A stretch of 64,000 bases of DNA from JACPDI01 sp035463475 (GTDB taxonomy: Bacteria > Acidobacteriota > Vicinamibacteria > Vicinamibacterales > 2-12-FULL-66-21). The stretch covers positions 15,469 through 79,468 of the forward strand of contig DATHTE010000073.1 in NCBI GenBank assembly GCA_035463475.1. Direction: 5' to 3'. The notes beneath the pieces were generated by a model. The model saw only the letters and a list, made by a program, of their open reading frames with translations, was not told the origin of the DNA and ran no database searches. The translations under genes and the position numbers were made by a program. Shown piece after piece: positions 46,058 through 53,819 of this stretch (the stretch's first letter is position 1; every line of letters begins with the position of its first letter).

Positions 46058-46938
46058 AGACGCCTGCCCGCGATGAACGCCGACAGCTCGCGCAGACGCT
46101 CGGCGCGGCGGCCGAATCCCGCGAGCGCCGCATCCGCCGTCGCGCACAACTCCGCCGCGAGCTGCCGTGCGCCCGCCGCGCCGCTGAACGACACGAACGT
46201 GGTCTTCTTGAGGTCCTGCCGGTGCGCCTTGCCGGTTTCCGCCGGGTCCCCCTCGACGTCGAGCAGGTCGTCCACGATCTGGAACGCCAGGCCGAGGTTC
46301 TTCGCGTACGCGGCGATGGCGGCGATCTGTTCCGGCGAGCCGCCCGCGGTGAGCGCGCCCGCTACGCCGGCGGCCCCGAACAGCGCTCCCGTCTTCCGGC
46401 GGTGGATGCGCTCGAGGGTGTCGAACGAGATCTGTTGCTCGGTGGCGAGCAGGTCCTCGGCCTGGCCGGCTATGAGGCCGTCGGACCCGATCGCATCCGC
46501 CAGCCGCCGGGCGATCGTGCGGGCCAGCTCGCCATTGTACGCGGCCGCGATCGCGTCGTAGGCGAGGCTCAGCAGCCCGAACGCCGCAAGAATCGCGACC
46601 GCCTCGCCGTACACCAGGTGGTTCGTCGGCCGGCCCCGTCGGAGCGGCGCGTCGTCCATTGACGGGAGGTCGTCCAGAATCAGCGAGGACGCGTGCACGA
46701 GTTCCACCGCCGTCGCGACCGGCATCGCGCGATCCGATCTTCCACAGAGTTCGGCGGCGAGCAGCGCGAGCACCGCGCGGACGCGCTTGGACTCGGCGAG
46801 GGCCGTGTAGCGCATCGACTCGTGGACCGCCTTCGGCTCGCGGGCCGGCGGCGGCAGAAGCTCGTCGAGCGCGCGCGCCACCTGCGCCTGATAGTCGCCG
46901 AAGAAGGCAGGCACCGAGACCCGCGGCGCGTTCGTCAC
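46054..46938 (-). CDS. ispA: Polyprenyl (farnesyl/geranylgeranyl) diphosphate synthase
   Basis: Chain-elongating prenyltransferase of 294 residues that condenses isopentenyl diphosphate with allylic primers. The first Asp-rich motif is ILDDLPSMDDAPLRRGRPT (the bacterial type with two extra residues), the second FQIVDDLLDVEGDP; GKAHRQDLKKTTFVS follows. The sequence fits the IspA/short-chain class, but exact product length cannot be told. The start (GTG) overlaps the methyltransferase stop. Confidence 0.92.
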   Translation of the reverse strand: MTNAPRVSVPAFFGDYQAQVARALDELLPPPAREPKAVHESMRYTALAESKRVRAVLALLAAELCGRSDRAMPVATAVELVHASSLILDDLPSMDDAPLRRGRPTNHLVYGEAVAILAAFGLLSLAYDAIAAAYNGELARTIARRLADAIGSDGLIAGQAEDLLATEQQISFDTLERIHRRKTGALFGAAGVAGALTAGGSPEQIAAIAAYAKNLGLAFQIVDDLLDVEGDPAETGKAHRQDLKKTTFVSFSGAAGARQLAAELCATADAALAGFGRRAERLRELSAFIAGRRL

Positions 46939-47597
46939 GAGGTGAGACCAAACACGAGCATGTACTGGTAGCGCAGGAAGGTCTCGCGTTTGAGGAGCCT
47001 CAGTCCGGCCTGCGCCGCGGCCGCGATGACGCGCCGTTCGTCGACGCGCTCCTCGAGCGGGGGACCCGGGCCGAGGCCGTCGGACTTGAACTCGACGACT
47101 CCGAGACGCCCCCGCGGGGTGAGCGCGCGCGCGACGGCGCGCAGGAGCGCGACGGGATCCTCGACCTCGTTGTACACGCTGACCATTAGCGCCGCGTCGA
47201 GCCTGCCGGCCGGGAGGCGCGGGTCATCGGCCACGCCGAGCACGGTCCGAACGTTCTTCAGCCCCTCGCGCTCGATGCGGCGCTGGATCGATTCGATCAT
47301 CTGCGGCTGGATGTCCTCGGCGTAGACGAGCCCATTCGGCCCGACGCGCCGCGCCAGCCGCACCGTGAACCAACCGCCACCCGCGCCGAGATCAGCGACG
47401 ATGGAGCCGTCGGCGATCCCGAGCGCGTCCATGATGCGCTCGGGCTGCTGCCAGGCGTCGCGATCCGGTCCCTCGAGCAGCCCCAGGTCCTGTGGCGGAA
47501 ACAGCCGGCCGTGCTGCACGCGCTGCGCGCCGGCGGGCCACGTTGCGACCGCCACGAGCACCGCGGCCCCCGCGAGTGTCTTGCGAGCTCTTCTCAC
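46935..47597 (-). CDS. Exported SAM-dependent methyltransferase-like protein
   Basis: A 220-residue protein beginning with a signal peptide (MRRARKTLAGAAVLVAVATW, cut after AGA-Q). The mature part has a class I methyltransferase fold: GSIVADLGAGGGWFTVRLAR as SAM loop, LVYAEDIQPQMIESI, and a C-terminal ERFLRYQYMLVFG-type tail (FLRYQYMLVFGLTS). A methyltransferase with an export signal is odd, as SAM is cytosolic; it may act before export or have another role. GTG start with GGGGAAG upstream. It overlaps the reading-through end of the aspA frame. Confidence 0.83.
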   Translation of the reverse strand: MRRARKTLAGAAVLVAVATWPAGAQRVQHGRLFPPQDLGLLEGPDRDAWQQPERIMDALGIADGSIVADLGAGGGWFTVRLARRVGPNGLVYAEDIQPQMIESIQRRIEREGLKNVRTVLGVADDPRLPAGRLDAALMVSVYNEVEDPVALLRAVARALTPRGRLGVVEFKSDGLGPGPPLEERVDERRVIAAAAQAGLRLLKRETFLRYQYMLVFGLTS

Positions 47598-49002
47598 GTG
47601 TCTTCCCCTGCCCCGGTATGCCGGCCGATGTCATGCCTTCCGGCGCGAGAATCCGATCGAGCTGGCGCGCGTCGATCAACCCGCGCTCCCGGACGAGCTC
47701 GCTGATGCTGCGGCCGGTGCGCACCGCCTCCTTTGCGATCTCCGCCGTCGCCGCGTAGCCGATGTACGGGCTGAGCGCGGTGGCCACGGCGGTGCTTCGC
47801 TCCAGCAGCTCCCGGCAGCGCGCCTCGTCCGCCTGGATGCCGTCCACGCACCGGAGGCGCAGCGCGTCGATCGCGCGCTCCAGGATCTGCGTCGCGTGGA
47901 GCGCGTTCCACGCGATCACCGGCATCATGACGTTCAGCTCCAGCTGTCCCGCCTCGCACGCGCCGGCGATCGCCTCGTCGCAGCCGCGCACGTGATAGCA
48001 GACTTGGTTGACCATCTCCGGAATCGACGGATTCACCTTGCCCGGCATGATCGAGGAGCCGGGCTGCACCGCGGGGAGCTGGATTTCCGCGATCCCCGCG
48101 CGCGGTCCCATGCTGAGCAGCCGCAGATCGGACGAGACTTTTGTGAGTTCCGACGCGAGCCGCCTGAGCGCGCCGGAGTATGAGAGGACGTCCCCCATGC
48201 TCTGCGTAACACGGAAACGGTTCTCTGCAGGGCGGACGTCGACGCCGGTCTGCCGTCGAAGGCGGCGCACGGCGGCCTCAATGAAGTCAAGCCCCGCGTT
48301 GAGGCCCGTCCCCACGGCCGTCGCCCCGAGGTTCAGTTCCTTCAGTCCCTCGAGCGCGCGTTCCACGTCGTCGCAGCCAGCCTGGATGCACGCGGCGTAG
48401 CCGCTGAACTCCTGGCCGAGCGTGATCGGCACGGCATCCTGAAGGTGCGTCCGGCCGGTCTTGAGCACCCGACGGAACTCGCGTGCCTTCGCCTCGAGCG
48501 ATTTCGCGAGCGCGCGTCCGGCGCGAAGCAGCCCGGGCGCGATCGACAGCAGCGCCAGGCGCGTCGCGGTGGGGAACACGTCGTTGGTGGACTGGCCCAT
48601 GTTCACGTGATCGTTGGGATGGACCAGCGACGTGTCGCCGCGCGCGCCCCCGAGGATCTCGGCCGCCCGGGCCGCGAGCACCTCGTTGGTGTTCATGTTG
48701 TGTGACGTGCCGGCACCCGCCTGGAAGACGTCCACGACGAACTGGTCGCGAAGGCGCCCGGCGAGGATCTCGTCGGCGGCCTGCGCAATCGCGCGGCCCA
48801 GCTTCCGCGGCAGACGGCCGAGCCGCACGTTCGTCTCGGCGGCCGCCTTCTTCACGAGGACCGTCGCGGTGACGAGCGCCTCCGGCACGCGGAGCCCGCT
48901 GATCTGGAAGTTGTCCACCGCGCGCTGCGTCTGCGCCCCGTAATAGGCCTCGGCGGGCACCTGGACGTCGCCGAGCGGATCGTGCTCTGTGCGAAAAGCC
49001 AT
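47392..49002 (-). CDS. aspA: Aspartate ammonia-lyase
   Basis: Fumarase/aspartase superfamily enzyme; most likely reaction is aspartate to fumarate plus ammonia. Marks: SHNMNTNEVLAARAAEI, NMGQSTNDVFPTA, GSSIMPGKVNPSIPEMVNQ and the aspartase-like EAGQLELNVMMPVI. The family C-terminus (APEGMTSAGIPG) falls at about residue 462, the normal length, but the frame runs on about 70 residues through the methyltransferase gene, giving a Arg/Ala-rich tail. That suggests a lost stop codon. The ATG at 49002 is preferred to a GTG six codons upstream because the -10 box at 49030-49025 would start the transcript below it. Confidence 0.9.
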   Translation of the reverse strand: MAFRTEHDPLGDVQVPAEAYYGAQTQRAVDNFQISGLRVPEALVTATVLVKKAAAETNVRLGRLPRKLGRAIAQAADEILAGRLRDQFVVDVFQAGAGTSHNMNTNEVLAARAAEILGGARGDTSLVHPNDHVNMGQSTNDVFPTATRLALLSIAPGLLRAGRALAKSLEAKAREFRRVLKTGRTHLQDAVPITLGQEFSGYAACIQAGCDDVERALEGLKELNLGATAVGTGLNAGLDFIEAAVRRLRRQTGVDVRPAENRFRVTQSMGDVLSYSGALRRLASELTKVSSDLRLLSMGPRAGIAEIQLPAVQPGSSIMPGKVNPSIPEMVNQVCYHVRGCDEAIAGACEAGQLELNVMMPVIAWNALHATQILERAIDALRLRCVDGIQADEARCRELLERSTAVATALSPYIGYAATAEIAKEAVRTGRSISELVRERGLIDARQLDRILAPEGMTSAGIPGQGKTREKSSQDTRGGRGARGGRNVARRRAARAARPAVSATGPGAARGTGSRRLAAARAHHGRARDRRRLHRR

Positions 49003-49024
49003 GGCAGAGGCGTGAACCACCTCA

Positions 49025-49032
49025 ATTATACT
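49025..49032. promoter_or_regulatory. Overlapping divergent -10 boxes (aspA / fumarase)
   Basis: The octamer ATTATACT reads TATACT on plus (49027-49032), 8 nt before the fumarase ATG, and TATAAT on minus (49030-49025) towards aspA. The arrangement is nearly identical to that at 4547-4554. No clear -35 is seen on either strand. Confidence 0.65.
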
Positions 49033-49040
49033 GGCCGCAT

Positions 49041-50573
49041 ATGCTTCCAGCTTTTTTCGAGAGCCTTCTGGAGCTCGTCACCCGGACCTCCACCGACCTG
49101 CCACCCGACGTGCGCGCGGCGATGCGCCACGCCATGGAGGCAGAACCAGACGGCACCCGCTCGGCCCAGGCGCTGTCGATCATCGCGCAGAACATCGACG
49201 AGGCGGCCTCGTGCGAAGGCCCGCTCTGCCAGGATACCGGCATGCCCACCTTCAAGCTGAAAGTGCCGATGGGCGCCAACCAGGTCTGGATGCGCGAGCA
49301 GATTCGTGCCGCCATCGCGGAAGCGACCAAGCGTGGAAAGCTCCGATCGAACTCGGTCGACTCGGTCACGGGCGAGAACACCGGCAACAATCTCGGGCCC
49401 GGCATGCCGATCGTCTACTTCGACCAGTGGGAGAAGGACGAGATCGAGGTGAAGCTGCTCCTGAAAGGAGGCGGGTGCGAGAACACCAACGCGCAGTACG
49501 CGCTCCCCATGGACCTGCCGCACCTTGGACGGGCCGATCGATCCCTCGAAGGGGCGCGCAAGTGCATCCTCCACGCCGTGTGGCAGGCACAGGGCAAAGG
49601 GTGCAGCCCGGGGGCGATCGGCGTGTGCATCGGCGGCGACCGCATGGCGGGGTACGCGCACGCCAAGGAACAGCTCTTCCGCACCCTTGACGATGTGAAC
49701 CCCGACCCGAAGCTCGCCGCGCTCGAGCAGGCGATCATGGCGACGGTCAACAGCCTCGATGTCGGCACCATGGGCTTCGGCGGCAATGTGTCGCTCATCG
49801 GCTGCAAGATCGGAGCGCTGAACCGGCTGCCCGCGTGCTATTTCGTGTCCGTCGCGTACGACTGCTGGGCGTTCCGCCGTCTGGGCGTACGGCTCGATGC
49901 GAAGAGCGGCGCGATCCGCGAATGGTTGTACCGCGATCCGCAGGGGCGTCCGTCGCAGCCGATGCTGCCCGCCGAGATCGTCGAGCGCGGGCTGCCGCGC
50001 ACCGGGCGCGAAGTGGTCCTCAAGGCGCCGCTCACCGAGGACCAGATCCGGCGGCTGCGCGTGGGAGACGTCGTGCTGGTCAACGGGCGGATGTTCACCG
50101 GACGCGACGCGGTGCACGCACATCTGATCAAGCACGAGCCGCCCGTCGATCTGAACGGGCAGGTCCTTTACCACTGCGGCCCCGTGATGGTGAAGGAGGG
50201 GAGCGGCTGGGCGGTCAAGGCCGCCGGGCCGACGACGAGCATCCGCGAGGAGCCGTATCAGGGGGATATCATCCGCCGTTACGGCGTGCGCGCGGTGATC
50301 GGCAAGGGGGGCATGGGGGCGAAGACGCTCGCGGCCATGAAGGAGACGGGCGCCGTCTATCTCAACGCCATCGGCGGCGCTGCGCAGTTCTATGCACGCT
50401 GCATCGACCGCGTGGAGGGGGTGTCGCTGCTCGAGTTCGGCACGCCCGAGGCGATGTGGCAATTCGAGGTGCGGGACTTTCCCGCGATCGTCACCATGGA
50501 CGCGCACGGGAACTCACTCCACAAGGATGTGGAGGAGGCGTCGGCCCAGAAGCTGGAGCTGCTGCGGGCGTAA
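49041..50573 (+). CDS. fumA: Class I fumarate hydratase (4Fe-4S)
   Basis: Iron-sulfur fumarase interconverting fumarate and malate, 510 residues with alpha and beta parts in one chain. EGPLCQDTGMPTF holds the first cluster cysteine (Cys63), KGCSPGAIGVCIGGDR (about 186-201) the second, and NRLPACYFVSVAYDCW (about 261-276) a likely third. The beta part has GKGGMGAKTLAAMKE near residue 430. The ATG lies 8 nt after a -10 box with no Shine-Dalgarno. The divergent neighbour aspA makes fumarate, so the pair could feed aspartate into the TCA cycle. Confidence 0.93.
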   Translation: MLPAFFESLLELVTRTSTDLPPDVRAAMRHAMEAEPDGTRSAQALSIIAQNIDEAASCEGPLCQDTGMPTFKLKVPMGANQVWMREQIRAAIAEATKRGKLRSNSVDSVTGENTGNNLGPGMPIVYFDQWEKDEIEVKLLLKGGGCENTNAQYALPMDLPHLGRADRSLEGARKCILHAVWQAQGKGCSPGAIGVCIGGDRMAGYAHAKEQLFRTLDDVNPDPKLAALEQAIMATVNSLDVGTMGFGGNVSLIGCKIGALNRLPACYFVSVAYDCWAFRRLGVRLDAKSGAIREWLYRDPQGRPSQPMLPAEIVERGLPRTGREVVLKAPLTEDQIRRLRVGDVVLVNGRMFTGRDAVHAHLIKHEPPVDLNGQVLYHCGPVMVKEGSGWAVKAAGPTTSIREEPYQGDIIRRYGVRAVIGKGGMGAKTLAAMKETGAVYLNAIGGAAQFYARCIDRVEGVSLLEFGTPEAMWQFEVRDFPAIVTMDAHGNSLHKDVEEASAQKLELLRA

Positions 50574-50721
50574 CCGCGGAGGCTCATTCCCCCGCCCCTT
50601 CTCGCGGCCGGGCCGGGCCAAACACCTCGCCTTTCCTTTCCGTTGAGGGTTTCCGCGTCCTCTGCGTTCCCTGCGGCTTGGGACCTCGGTATTCTCTGCG
50701 TCCCCGGCGGTTAGAGCCCGG
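50574..50721. repeat. Intergenic dispersed-repeat copy
   Basis: Between two convergent genes lies CCGCGTCCTCTGCGTTCCCT-GCGG and, further on, TTCTCTGCGTCCCCGGCGGTTAG. On the minus strand this reads GGAACGCAGAGGACGCGG, matching the element at 26876-26905. No intrinsic terminator is visible. Confidence 0.5.
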
Positions 50722-52311
50722 TTAGAGCGCGGCCTTCAGCACTCGTCGCAGGACCTCGGCGCGCCCTGCGGTCTCTCTCACGTGCAGCCGGACCGCTGGC
50801 CTGTCGTGTGCCTGGAGCGCCTGCAGATCGCCGAGCGCCTGCGCGCGCTTCAGCACGCTGAACGAGTACGGCGCGTCCGGCACCGGGGTCGCAGACGCGT
50901 CGTCGCCGGTGATCACCAGGAACGTGCCGGTCGCGGGCCCCCCTTTGTGGTACTGCCCCGAGGAGTGCAGGTAGCGCGGCCCGACGCCCAGTGTCGTCGC
51001 CGCGCGCGTTCGATCGCGCACCGCCGCGCGGAACTCCTCGATCACCTCCAGGACGTCGGACTCCACCGGAAGGTACAGCAGGATCCCGAGGTACTTCGGC
51101 GGCGCGAGCTGGCGCAGCAGCGCGCGAAGCGCGCCGGCGCTCTCGGCCTCGGCGGGAGGCGAGTCGGGCAGCGCGCTTCCGTGCGCCACCTGCGCGAGGA
51201 GCGCCTTCGTGCGGTCCTTCGCCTCCTGCACGTTCGGCTCGTCGAACGGGTTGATCTCCAGCACCGCCCCCGCGACCGCCGTCGCGAATTCCCAGCGGAA
51301 GAACTCGGCCCCGAGGGCCTCGGCGCGCATCGTCAGCCGCAGAAGCGGATGGCCGCCCGCTTCGATGACCTTGAAGTCCGCCTCGAGTTGATCGCGGTCG
51401 GTTTCAAGCGACACGAACGCGCGGTCGTCGCCATACGCCGTGGCCGACTGCGGGTGCTCGTCCACGACGGGCAAGATCCCGGTGCCGTGCTTGCCCGTGC
51501 TCTCCGCGACGAGCTGCTCGATCCACAGGCCCAGCATGCGCAGCGACGGCGGCAACAGAACCGTGAGCTTGTCACGGCCACGGCGGCACTCGCGCGCCAT
51601 GAACGCGCCAAGCGCCAGCCCGGGGTTCTGCATCCCCGTCTCGCGGCAGCCCGCGGCCATCTCCGACGCCGTGCGCACCAGGCGCGCCACATCGAGCCCG
51701 ACGAGCGCGGCCGGCAGGAGTCCGAAGAGCGACAGGGCGGAGAAACGGCCGCCGATGTCCGGCGGGTTGAGAAACGTCTCGCGGTAGCCGCGCTCCAGCG
51801 CGAGGGACTCGAGCGCGGTGCCCGGGTCGGTGATGGCGGCGAAGTGACGGCCGGCGCGCGCGCCCATCGCGCCCCGCATGCGAGCCCAGAAGTAGCGTTC
51901 CATGGACGTGACTTCGACCGTGCCGCCGCTCTTGCTCGACACGAGAAACCACGTGCGTTCCGGCTCCATTCGAGCTGCGACGCTCGTGAGCGCCTGTTCG
52001 TCGGTCGTGTCTAGGACGTGCAGCTCCAGCGCGTCCGCCTCCGGCGGCCGCTCGGCGCTGGTGCGCAGGACCTCGGCGCAGAGGCTGCTGCCTCCCATGC
52101 CGAGCAGGTACACCTCGCGCACCCGCTCGGCTCGCGCGGAGTCCGCGAAGGTCCTCAGGCGCTCGAGGTGCGCCGGCATCGTCTCCGGGACGTCGAGCCA
52201 GCCCAGGCGGCTGGCGATGGCGCGCGCCGTGGCATCCGATCCGCCCGGCCCCATCCAGACCGACACCTCCCGTTTCCAGATTCGTGCGACCAACGTCTCG
52301 AGGTCCTGCAT
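50722..52311 (-). CDS. pgi: Glucose-6-phosphate isomerase-like sugar isomerase
   Basis: A 529-residue protein resembling the PGI half of bifunctional transaldolase/phosphoglucose isomerase proteins: it starts LVARIWKREVSVWMGPGGS, has the SIS-domain stretches VREVYLLGMGGSSLCAEVLR and TWFLVSSKSGGTVEVTS, and ends with TGTFLVITGDDASATPVPD and the RVHVRETAGRAEV-type tail. No transaldolase domain precedes it: the upstream frame is short and unrelated, and erpA diverges there. The ATG start begins right at the PGI homology. Glycolytic role is inferred. Confidence 0.88.
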   Translation of the reverse strand: MQDLETLVARIWKREVSVWMGPGGSDATARAIASRLGWLDVPETMPAHLERLRTFADSARAERVREVYLLGMGGSSLCAEVLRTSAERPPEADALELHVLDTTDEQALTSVAARMEPERTWFLVSSKSGGTVEVTSMERYFWARMRGAMGARAGRHFAAITDPGTALESLALERGYRETFLNPPDIGGRFSALSLFGLLPAALVGLDVARLVRTASEMAAGCRETGMQNPGLALGAFMARECRRGRDKLTVLLPPSLRMLGLWIEQLVAESTGKHGTGILPVVDEHPQSATAYGDDRAFVSLETDRDQLEADFKVIEAGGHPLLRLTMRAEALGAEFFRWEFATAVAGAVLEINPFDEPNVQEAKDRTKALLAQVAHGSALPDSPPAEAESAGALRALLRQLAPPKYLGILLYLPVESDVLEVIEEFRAAVRDRTRAATTLGVGPRYLHSSGQYHKGGPATGTFLVITGDDASATPVPDAPYSFSVLKRAQALGDLQALQAHDRPAVRLHVRETAGRAEVLRRVLKAAL

Positions 52312-52420
52312 ATGGGTCAAAACCGAGGGCCCGGCCCCAGTATGTTCGGCCGCGCGCAGCGGCACAAGGGCAGCTAACCCGCACGAATATAGGCACTTAT
52401 CGCATGAGACGCGCTTCCTT

Positions 52421-52428
52421 GTTATACT
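52421..52428. promoter_or_regulatory. Overlapping divergent -10 boxes upstream of erpA
   Basis: GTTATACT gives TATACT on plus (52423-52428), about 36 nt before the erpA ATG, and TATAAC on minus (52426-52421) towards pgi. A second minus-strand TATATT (52391-52386) lies nearer pgi. Confidence 0.5.
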
Positions 52429-52464
52429 GGTCGGACGGGGAGGACCCCGGAGGAGCCCACAGGA

Positions 52465-52794
52465 ATGATTACAGTCACGACAACTGCTGCTTCCAAGATC
52501 AACGAACTGCTGGCGGAGGAGAACAAGACGGCCGCAGCGCTGCGCGTGTTCGTGCAGGGGGGCGGCTGCTCGGGTTTCCAGTACGGCCTGATGATCGATG
52601 AAGGGGAAGGGCAGGAAAACGCCGACACCGTGATCGAGTCGAACGGCATCAAGCTCGTGGTCGATCCCATCAGCGCCCGGTATTTGAAGGGGGCCGAGGT
52701 CGACTTCGTCGACAACCTCACCGGCGGCGGATTTACGATCAAGAACCCGAACGCGAAGTCCACGTGCGGGTGCGGCAGCTCGTTCACCGTCTGA
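52465..52794 (+). CDS. erpA: Iron-sulfur cluster insertion protein, HesB/IscA family
   Basis: A 109-residue A-type carrier that passes Fe-S clusters to target enzymes, for example the 4Fe-4S fumarase encoded nearby. VFVQGGGCSGFQYGLMID has the first Cys (about residue 35), and the C-terminal CGCGSSF the other two. YLKGAEVDFVDNLTGGGFTI is typical. GGAGGAG is located about 10 nt before the ATG. A HesB-type selenoprotein exists in some bacteria, but here all three positions are ordinary Cys codons. Confidence 0.95.
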   Translation: MITVTTTAASKINELLAEENKTAAALRVFVQGGGCSGFQYGLMIDEGEGQENADTVIESNGIKLVVDPISARYLKGAEVDFVDNLTGGGFTIKNPNAKSTCGCGSSFTV

Positions 52795-52859
52795 CATTCG
52801 GCGCGACATCTCGGCGTTTCCGCGGTACGGCCGCGCGTCCGATGCCCCGGGCCGCAGGT

Positions 52860-53819
52860 ATGGAAACAGCGACCGCCTACATCGAGAGCCTGCGGCCTGC
52901 CGGGGGGAAACGCTCCGGGAAGCGTGACCTCATCGTCAACGTCTTCCTGCGCCAGGAAGGACACCTCAGCGCCGACGACCTCGTCGATCTGATTCGCCGC
53001 GAGGACCACAAGATCAGCCGCGCGACCGTCTACCGCACCTTGCAGTGGATGGTCGATGCCGGCATCGCGCGGAAGGTGGACTTCGGCGAAGGACGCTTCC
53101 GCTTCGAGCACTCCTACCGTCACCCGCGGCACTTTCACCTGATCTGCAAGAGCTGCAACCAGTCATCGGAGTTCCTGAGCTCCGACATCGAGGCGCTGCT
53201 GGAGGAGGTCGCCGCGGCGCGGAACTTCTCGGCGCGGCAGAGCGTGCTGCAGATCTACGGGACGTGCGAGGCGTGCCGCACCGGCCGGCACGAGTCGGAT
53301 CGTGGAGCGCCCACCGAGTTGCTGTTCGCGCGGGACGCGCTGCGCATCGCGATTGCCACAGAGCGGAGCGGGCTGGAGTTCTACACGCGGGCGGCGCGGA
53401 TCACCCGTGACGCGCGGGGCAAGCGCGTCTTCGAGAAGCTCGCGGAGGAAGAGAAGGAGCACCTCAGCAAGCTGGAGGCGCGCTACCGCCAGCTCCTCGC
53501 GCAGGACCCGCAGCTCGATTCGCGGCCGACGTTCCTGTTCTTCAAGGGGGCCGCGAACGGCCTGTTCGCGGCGGGCACCGATCAGCTCGCGAAAGGGGGC
53601 GTGGACGACCGCCAGGCCCTCATGATCGGGATCCGGTGCGAGCGCGGCTCGCACAAGTTCTTCAAGCGCTACGGCGGGAGGTTCGAGGACTCGGAAGGCA
53701 AGCAGATCTTCCTCGAGTTCGCCGACGAGGAGCGCCAGCACCTCGAGCTGCTGATCCGGGAATACCGCGGTCTCATGGCGCGCAGCGCCCGGCGCCGGCC
53801 GCGCCGCCGCACCTCGTGA
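52860..53819 (+). CDS. Fur-family regulator fused to a diiron rubrerythrin-like domain
   Basis: A 319-residue two-domain protein. Residues 10-145 are a Fur/PerR-type repressor: winged helix HKISRATVYRTLQWMVDAGI, His-rich metal site EHSYRHPRHFHLICKSC, and two CxxC pairs (96/99, 136/139). Residues 155-305 form a ferritin-like four-helix bundle with a complete diiron ligand set: Glu168, Glu198-x-x-His201, Glu261, Glu291-x-x-His294; each Glu-to-ExxH spacing is 30. This combines an iron/peroxide sensor with a possible peroxidase or oxygen sensor. Its stop overlaps the PHP gene (GTGA). An ATG at 52842 is an alternative start. Confidence 0.9.
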   Translation: METATAYIESLRPAGGKRSGKRDLIVNVFLRQEGHLSADDLVDLIRREDHKISRATVYRTLQWMVDAGIARKVDFGEGRFRFEHSYRHPRHFHLICKSCNQSSEFLSSDIEALLEEVAAARNFSARQSVLQIYGTCEACRTGRHESDRGAPTELLFARDALRIAIATERSGLEFYTRAARITRDARGKRVFEKLAEEEKEHLSKLEARYRQLLAQDPQLDSRPTFLFFKGAANGLFAAGTDQLAKGGVDDRQALMIGIRCERGSHKFFKRYGGRFEDSEGKQIFLEFADEERQHLELLIREYRGLMARSARRRPRRRTS

